Assembly: GCA_008671135.1 (NCBI GenBank)
Contig: RQAP01000043.1
Span: forward strand, 1 to 48,946
Source of the DNA: Collinsella aerofaciens
GTDB lineage: Bacteria > Actinomycetota > Coriobacteriia > Coriobacteriales > Coriobacteriaceae
Length of the DNA: 48,946 nt
Direction of reading: 5' to 3'
Part shown: in pieces, positions 45,468-48,946 of the stretch
Layout of the letters: each line of letters starts with the position of its first letter
Position numbering within the stretch: the first letter of the stretch is position 1
Notes under the pieces: generated by a model
Databases searched by the model: none
What the model was told of the DNA's origin: nothing
The model's input: the letters and a program-made list of their open reading frames with translations, nothing else
Program-made: the position numbers and the translations under genes

Positions 45468-46898
45468 ATGGCATCGAAGAACCTTTTGCCCGTCGTCGCA
45501 CTCTGCGGCGCGCTCGCAACCGGAACGCCTGTCGCCGCTTGGGCGACTCCTGTCATGGCAGACTCCTTACCAGTAGCCCTAAGTTCCGCACCAAATCCGT
45601 CGAGCGCCATTGCGTGCGAGCGTTTTTCGATCGCACAGGCCGTGATCTCAACCTCGGGATGCCTTCGTCGTAATACGGACGGCTCGATAGTCGTGGATAT
45701 CAAGCGTTCGAACAAGGCAAACGGCTCCCAGGCGGGGTGCGCCGTCTGCACGTGGCGCTCGGTTGTGCTCGATGCGGATGGCGATCCATGCAATTTAGAG
45801 CTGCGCATCGACATCGCTTCGGTCGATGACTCGGCGAACGGAGCGAAGGTCGCCTTCGACGGTACGTTTTTTGAGAAAGGAGGCGGTATATGTCTGGGCT
45901 GCGCCGCCGCGAATGCAGACGATGCGCAGCCCACCCTCTCATTCACGGCATCGTTGCGGCTGACCAAAGCCGGTACCGATGTTATCGCGGCGGGAGAAGC
46001 GTCCCTGCTGTTCTACGCCGTCAGCACCAAAGACACAGACGCTCATTTCGAGAAGCCAGCCGGATCACTCAGCCTTACACGAGGGATAGAGGCAGGCCCT
46101 ATTGAAATCGATGCCCACGCGCAAAGCAGGCAACGCATTCTTGCCGACCCGGCGCTTCTCGAAATGGAGTGGAACGGATCCGGAGCCATCGGAATTCTCC
46201 CCTCCGCGTTTGACGCCAAGACGCTCCCCCCAAACGACGAACCCATCAACGCAACCATACAAGAAGAGAGCGCGGACAAAGAAGCAGGTGCGGGCGACAC
46301 GCCGTCGCCGACAAACAACGTCCCAGCTTCTCTCGAAGCGCCGAATGAGCCCGCTGCCGATCCAAACGATCCCGAGCTCGCGGACAGTCTGGGGCTTGCT
46401 GATCCTCAAGAGATCGATGAAGGTAACTGCTGCGTGCTTGCCGCGCTCGACCACACAGAGATCATCGACGCTGCGAACATCGAAGTTGCCGCCGCCAATC
46501 AGCCCGTCCGCAAGTCGGCTATCATCGCATTTCCTGAATCCATCGAAGTCGTCTTTTTGCCATCGGGCGAGGTCGTGGCCCCAACACTGCTCACCTTGTT
46601 GGGCGCCAAGAATACTCGAAACGAAATTAAAAAGGTCACAGTTGTCGACCCTGCAACCACCGCCAAGCTGCGTCTATATGCCGTTGCTCCAGATGGAGGC
46701 AAGACCTTGGAATTCGATGGCGACACACTCCTGGCCTGGCGACGTCTGGACATTATGCAAGACGTCTCGTATCAGATCGAACTCGAAGGGTTTGATCGTG
46801 CCCGCGATGCCAATATCATCGCCGCGGCTATTGAATCCCCACAGCGGCTTATGACACTGCGCTTTGAATACTATCCCTATGTCCCGACAACCACCTGA
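45468..46898 (+). CDS. Secreted protein of unknown function
   Basis: The 476-residue protein has a signal peptide (LLPVVALCGALATGTPVAAW, cleavage near WAT-PVMA). The N-terminal region is Cys-rich (GCAVCTW, GGGICLGCAAA), with an even number of cysteines that could form disulfides. A Pro/Glu/Asp-rich linker spans about residues 265-325, followed by a second domain (IEVVFLPSGEVVAPTLLTLL, MTLRFEYYPYVPTTT). No sorting signal or membrane tail is seen, and I recognise no family. AAGGAG lies 5 nt before ATG 45468. It is the last of five co-directional genes and 19 nt after the LAQTG protein. Confidence 0.75.
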   Translation: MASKNLLPVVALCGALATGTPVAAWATPVMADSLPVALSSAPNPSSAIACERFSIAQAVISTSGCLRRNTDGSIVVDIKRSNKANGSQAGCAVCTWRSVVLDADGDPCNLELRIDIASVDDSANGAKVAFDGTFFEKGGGICLGCAAANADDAQPTLSFTASLRLTKAGTDVIAAGEASLLFYAVSTKDTDAHFEKPAGSLSLTRGIEAGPIEIDAHAQSRQRILADPALLEMEWNGSGAIGILPSAFDAKTLPPNDEPINATIQEESADKEAGAGDTPSPTNNVPASLEAPNEPAADPNDPELADSLGLADPQEIDEGNCCVLAALDHTEIIDAANIEVAAANQPVRKSAIIAFPESIEVVFLPSGEVVAPTLLTLLGAKNTRNEIKKVTVVDPATTAKLRLYAVAPDGGKTLEFDGDTLLAWRRLDIMQDVSYQIELEGFDRARDANIIAAAIESPQRLMTLRFEYYPYVPTTT

Positions 46899-46921
46899 GG
46901 CTTAAATGCCGCGCATCATTC

Positions 46922-46947
46922 CTAATACCACTTATATAACGTATTAG
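46922..46947 (+). promoter_or_regulatory. Inverted repeat upstream of the DUF554 gene
   Basis: CTAATAC-N12-GTATTAG, a perfect 7-bp dyad whose spacer contains TATATAAC, a possible -10. It could be an operator over the promoter, about 70 nt before the ATG. Confidence 0.4.
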
Positions 46948-47016
46948 ATGAGTCGCGATGTACCTCGCATTTCGTTCTGCTACGATTGCCACGTTGGCAT
47001 CAATACAGGAGGGCTC

Positions 47017-47733
47017 ATGCCGGGCTTGGGAACAATCATCAACGTTGTGCTTTTAGTTGCGGGCGGTCTTTTGGGATTAGCGGGCGGCCGCTTCATTACA
47101 CCGCGCATCCAAGACACGCTCATGAAAGCATCGGGGCTGTGCGTCCTGTTTATCGGCCTTGGCGGCACCATGCAAAAGATGCTCCTTATCGATGGGAAGG
47201 CGCTAGCGACCACCGGCACCACCATGCTCATCGTCTCGTTCGCCCTCGGCTCGCTCATCGGCGAGGCCATCAACTTGGAGGCCGCCATCGAGAACCTTGG
47301 CGAATGGCTCAAGCGCAAAACCGGCAGCGAGGGCGATAACGAGTTCACCAACGCTTTTGTCTCGACTTCACTCACCGTGTGTATCGGCGCCATGGCCATT
47401 GTGGGATCGATCCAGGACGGTCTGCTCGGTGACTGGTCAACGCTTGCCCTGAAAGGCGCATTGGACTGCATCATCGTCTGCACCATGACGGCGTCGCTTG
47501 GCCGCGGCTGCATTTTCTCCGCCCTGCCCGTCGCCGTGTTCCAGGGGACGATCACGCTGTTTGCCGGCGCACTCTCCCCCATCATGACTACGGCAGCCCT
47601 CGACAGCCTTTCGCTCGTAGGCTCCATGCTCATCTTCTGCGTCGGCGTCAACCTCATCCGTCCTCAGACCTTCCGCACGGCCAATATGCTCCCCTCCGTC
47701 GTCATCGCCGTCATCTACGCCCTCCTGCTCTAA
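47017..47733 (+). CDS. DUF554 family membrane protein
   Basis: The 238-residue integral membrane protein has about seven hydrophobic segments. The DUF554 pattern shows in MPGLGTIINVVLLVAGGLLG, GLCVLFIGLGGTMQKML, ALGSLIGEAINLE, FVSTSLTVCIGAMAIVGSIQ and SLVGSMLIFCVGVNLI. Function is unknown; a transport role is likely from the topology. The start is ATG 47017 with AGGAGG 5 nt upstream; an upstream frame to 46948 is not supported. Confidence 0.9.
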   Translation: MPGLGTIINVVLLVAGGLLGLAGGRFITPRIQDTLMKASGLCVLFIGLGGTMQKMLLIDGKALATTGTTMLIVSFALGSLIGEAINLEAAIENLGEWLKRKTGSEGDNEFTNAFVSTSLTVCIGAMAIVGSIQDGLLGDWSTLALKGALDCIIVCTMTASLGRGCIFSALPVAVFQGTITLFAGALSPIMTTAALDSLSLVGSMLIFCVGVNLIRPQTFRTANMLPSVVIAVIYALLL

Positions 47734-47778
47734 ATCTATCAACGCAGCGGTATCTCGAACACCTGTTTGATGCTGTGC

Positions 47779-47784
47779 TATGAT
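47779..47784 (+). promoter_or_regulatory. Candidate extended -10 of the TerB_N gene
   Basis: TG-C-TATGAT in a short intergenic gap, 38 nt before the GTG start. AACGCAGC (47741-47748) and GCTGCGTT (47799-47806) form an inverted repeat around the promoter. Confidence 0.45.
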
Positions 47785-47821
47785 ATGAGGTCACCGAAGC
47801 TGCGTTAGGAGAGGAGAAGCG

Positions 47822-48946
47822 GTGGCCGACCAGGACATCAAGATGCTCATCGAGCGCATTATGGCCGAGGCCCGGACCCATCAGTCCGCCCGCTTCTCAA
47901 ACGAAATCTACGCAGACGAGCCGATTCTCAAAACCGGCCGACAGATGCAGAATTTCCTCCCCGACCAATACCGCAAGATGCGCGAGATATCGCGCTGGCA
48001 GGATGACCCCAAGGGCGGCGCGGGCCGCTGGCTATCGGAGGCCGAGCTTTTCTACCGCCAAGGCTTGCTGATGGCCGACTTTGAGGACGACTGTCCCTAC
48101 AACGGCACCTTTAAGTCGTACTTTCCCACCTACAATGCCATGAGCGACCGGCAGTTGCGCGGCTACTTTACCTGGCGTGCCCAAGTGCGCCGCGGAACCG
48201 TCGAGGAAACGTCTACATCCTTTGCCTTTCTGTATCTCTATGAGCTGATTTGCGGCATTGGCATAGATGATCCGCTCGAAGGTTTTAACAAGATCAAGGC
48301 CTTTTGGGATGTCTATCGCGCCTTCGAGCCCGGCATCGACCGGTTTGCGCGCGTGTGGCTGCAGGATTACGCCGTTTTCCACGGACTCGACCCCAAGCTA
48401 CTTCGCGACTCTAAAACCGTCATGTTCGATAACGCCCTTATCGAGCTACGCCGCGCAGCGCGAGACCTTGTACCAGCACCGGCACCGTCCGGCCAGACCC
48501 CTAAGCGTCGCAAAACCTCCGAGCCCACGCTCCCCCTTCCGCCCGATGAGGTGCGCGAGGAGCGACTCATGGCCGCCATCAACGCCCTCTCCACGTACAA
48601 CCTAAGTAACTCGCGGCTCGACCGCAGCCACCACCGCGATCTGCGCCACGTGGCGTGCGCCGTGTATGTCCGTATGGCGCGCTACTATGACACGCACCGA
48701 AAGACCGACATCGTGGCGAGCTTATTTGGGGAGGAGACGGCCATGCCCTACACCATGTTTGCCTCGGCCGTATTCTTTGCGCCCGAGCGCCACGAGGACT
48801 GCGAATATCGCCTGGACCCCATTCACATCTACCGCTGCCAAAACGGCTTTTGGGAATGCATGCGAATTCACGGCAGCAGGCAAAAAAGCAGCAAGCTTGG
48901 TGAGATGATGCGCGCCTGCGACCAACGCCTACGCCTGGCCCTAGAC
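47822..48946 (+). CDS. TerB_N domain protein, 5' part (runs off the window)
   Basis: This frame opens at GTG 47822, with AGGAGAGGAGAAG just upstream, and stays open for 375 codons to the window edge. The stretch from RWLSEAELFYRQGLLMADFE through YNAMSDRQLRGYFTWRAQVR and FLYLYELICGIG matches the TerB N-terminal domain as I remember it. That domain is usually followed by a TerB-like C-terminal module and often lies near helicases or other DNA- and stress-related genes. A Pro-rich linker (PAPAPSGQTPKRRK) sits at about residue 220. The biochemical function is unknown. The rest of the protein lies beyond the window. Confidence 0.8.
   Translation, partial: MADQDIKMLIERIMAEARTHQSARFSNEIYADEPILKTGRQMQNFLPDQYRKMREISRWQDDPKGGAGRWLSEAELFYRQGLLMADFEDDCPYNGTFKSYFPTYNAMSDRQLRGYFTWRAQVRRGTVEETSTSFAFLYLYELICGIGIDDPLEGFNKIKAFWDVYRAFEPGIDRFARVWLQDYAVFHGLDPKLLRDSKTVMFDNALIELRRAARDLVPAPAPSGQTPKRRKTSEPTLPLPPDEVREERLMAAINALSTYNLSNSRLDRSHHRDLRHVACAVYVRMARYYDTHRKTDIVASLFGEETAMPYTMFASAVFFAPERHEDCEYRLDPIHIYRCQNGFWECMRIHGSRQKSSKLGEMMRACDQRLRLALD

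Overview
The window looks like a chromosomal segment of a high-GC, Gram-positive gut actinobacterium. My best guess is a Coriobacteriia member close to Collinsella. This is inferred from overall GC, an LAxTG-type wall-sorting signal, a 23S rRNA about 100 nt longer than the E. coli one, and the gene content (KDG permease, Etf-linked lactate dehydrogenase, AzlCD, TerB_N protein). No database search could be run.

Layout. 1-5.6 kb: an rRNA operon on the minus strand (16S, 23S, start of 5S), with antitermination-like boxes in its leader and spacer and no tRNA in the spacer. 5.6-7.3 kb: infC-rpmI-rplT on the minus strand, with a leader that carries an attenuator-like terminator and an infC that most probably starts at AUA. 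Upstream lies tRNA-Leu(CAA) and a duplicated fragment of its 3' end. 7.4-16.5 kb: a transglutaminase-like protein, class II aldolase, a metallo-beta-lactamase-fold hydrolase, the bifunctional (p)ppGpp enzyme Rel, and a RecJ exonuclease fused to a RecQ-like helicase. 16.8-19.3 kb: an SBF-family transporter, then cutC and a GalT-like DUF4931 gene. 19.5-25.8 kb: a complete branched-chain amino-acid ABC transporter (livJHMGF) plus a second, closely related binding lipoprotein.

26-39.7 kb: homoserine dehydrogenase, an SDR oxidoreductase, a cation/proton antiporter, single-chain PurL, an EamA exporter, a membrane diguanylate cyclase, a KDG permease, AzlCD and an HD-domain hydrolase. 39.7-43.3 kb: a three-gene operon resembling the electron-confurcating lactate dehydrogenase (LDH-EtfB-EtfA with two 4Fe-4S motifs). 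Its first gene is broken by a one-base shift in a G6 run. 43.7-46.9 kb: a poorly characterised co-directional locus of small, membrane-anchored and secreted proteins, one with an LAQTG sorting signal. 47.0-48.9 kb: a DUF554 membrane protein and the start of a TerB_N-domain protein that runs off the window.

The points most worth follow-up are the RecJ-RecQ-like fusion, the Etf-LDH operon with its homopolymer frameshift and promoter-proximal repeats, the infC start and attenuator, three tandem 62-bp hairpin units after the antiporter gene, two other large palindromes, the tRNA-Leu 3'-end duplication, and the surface-protein locus.
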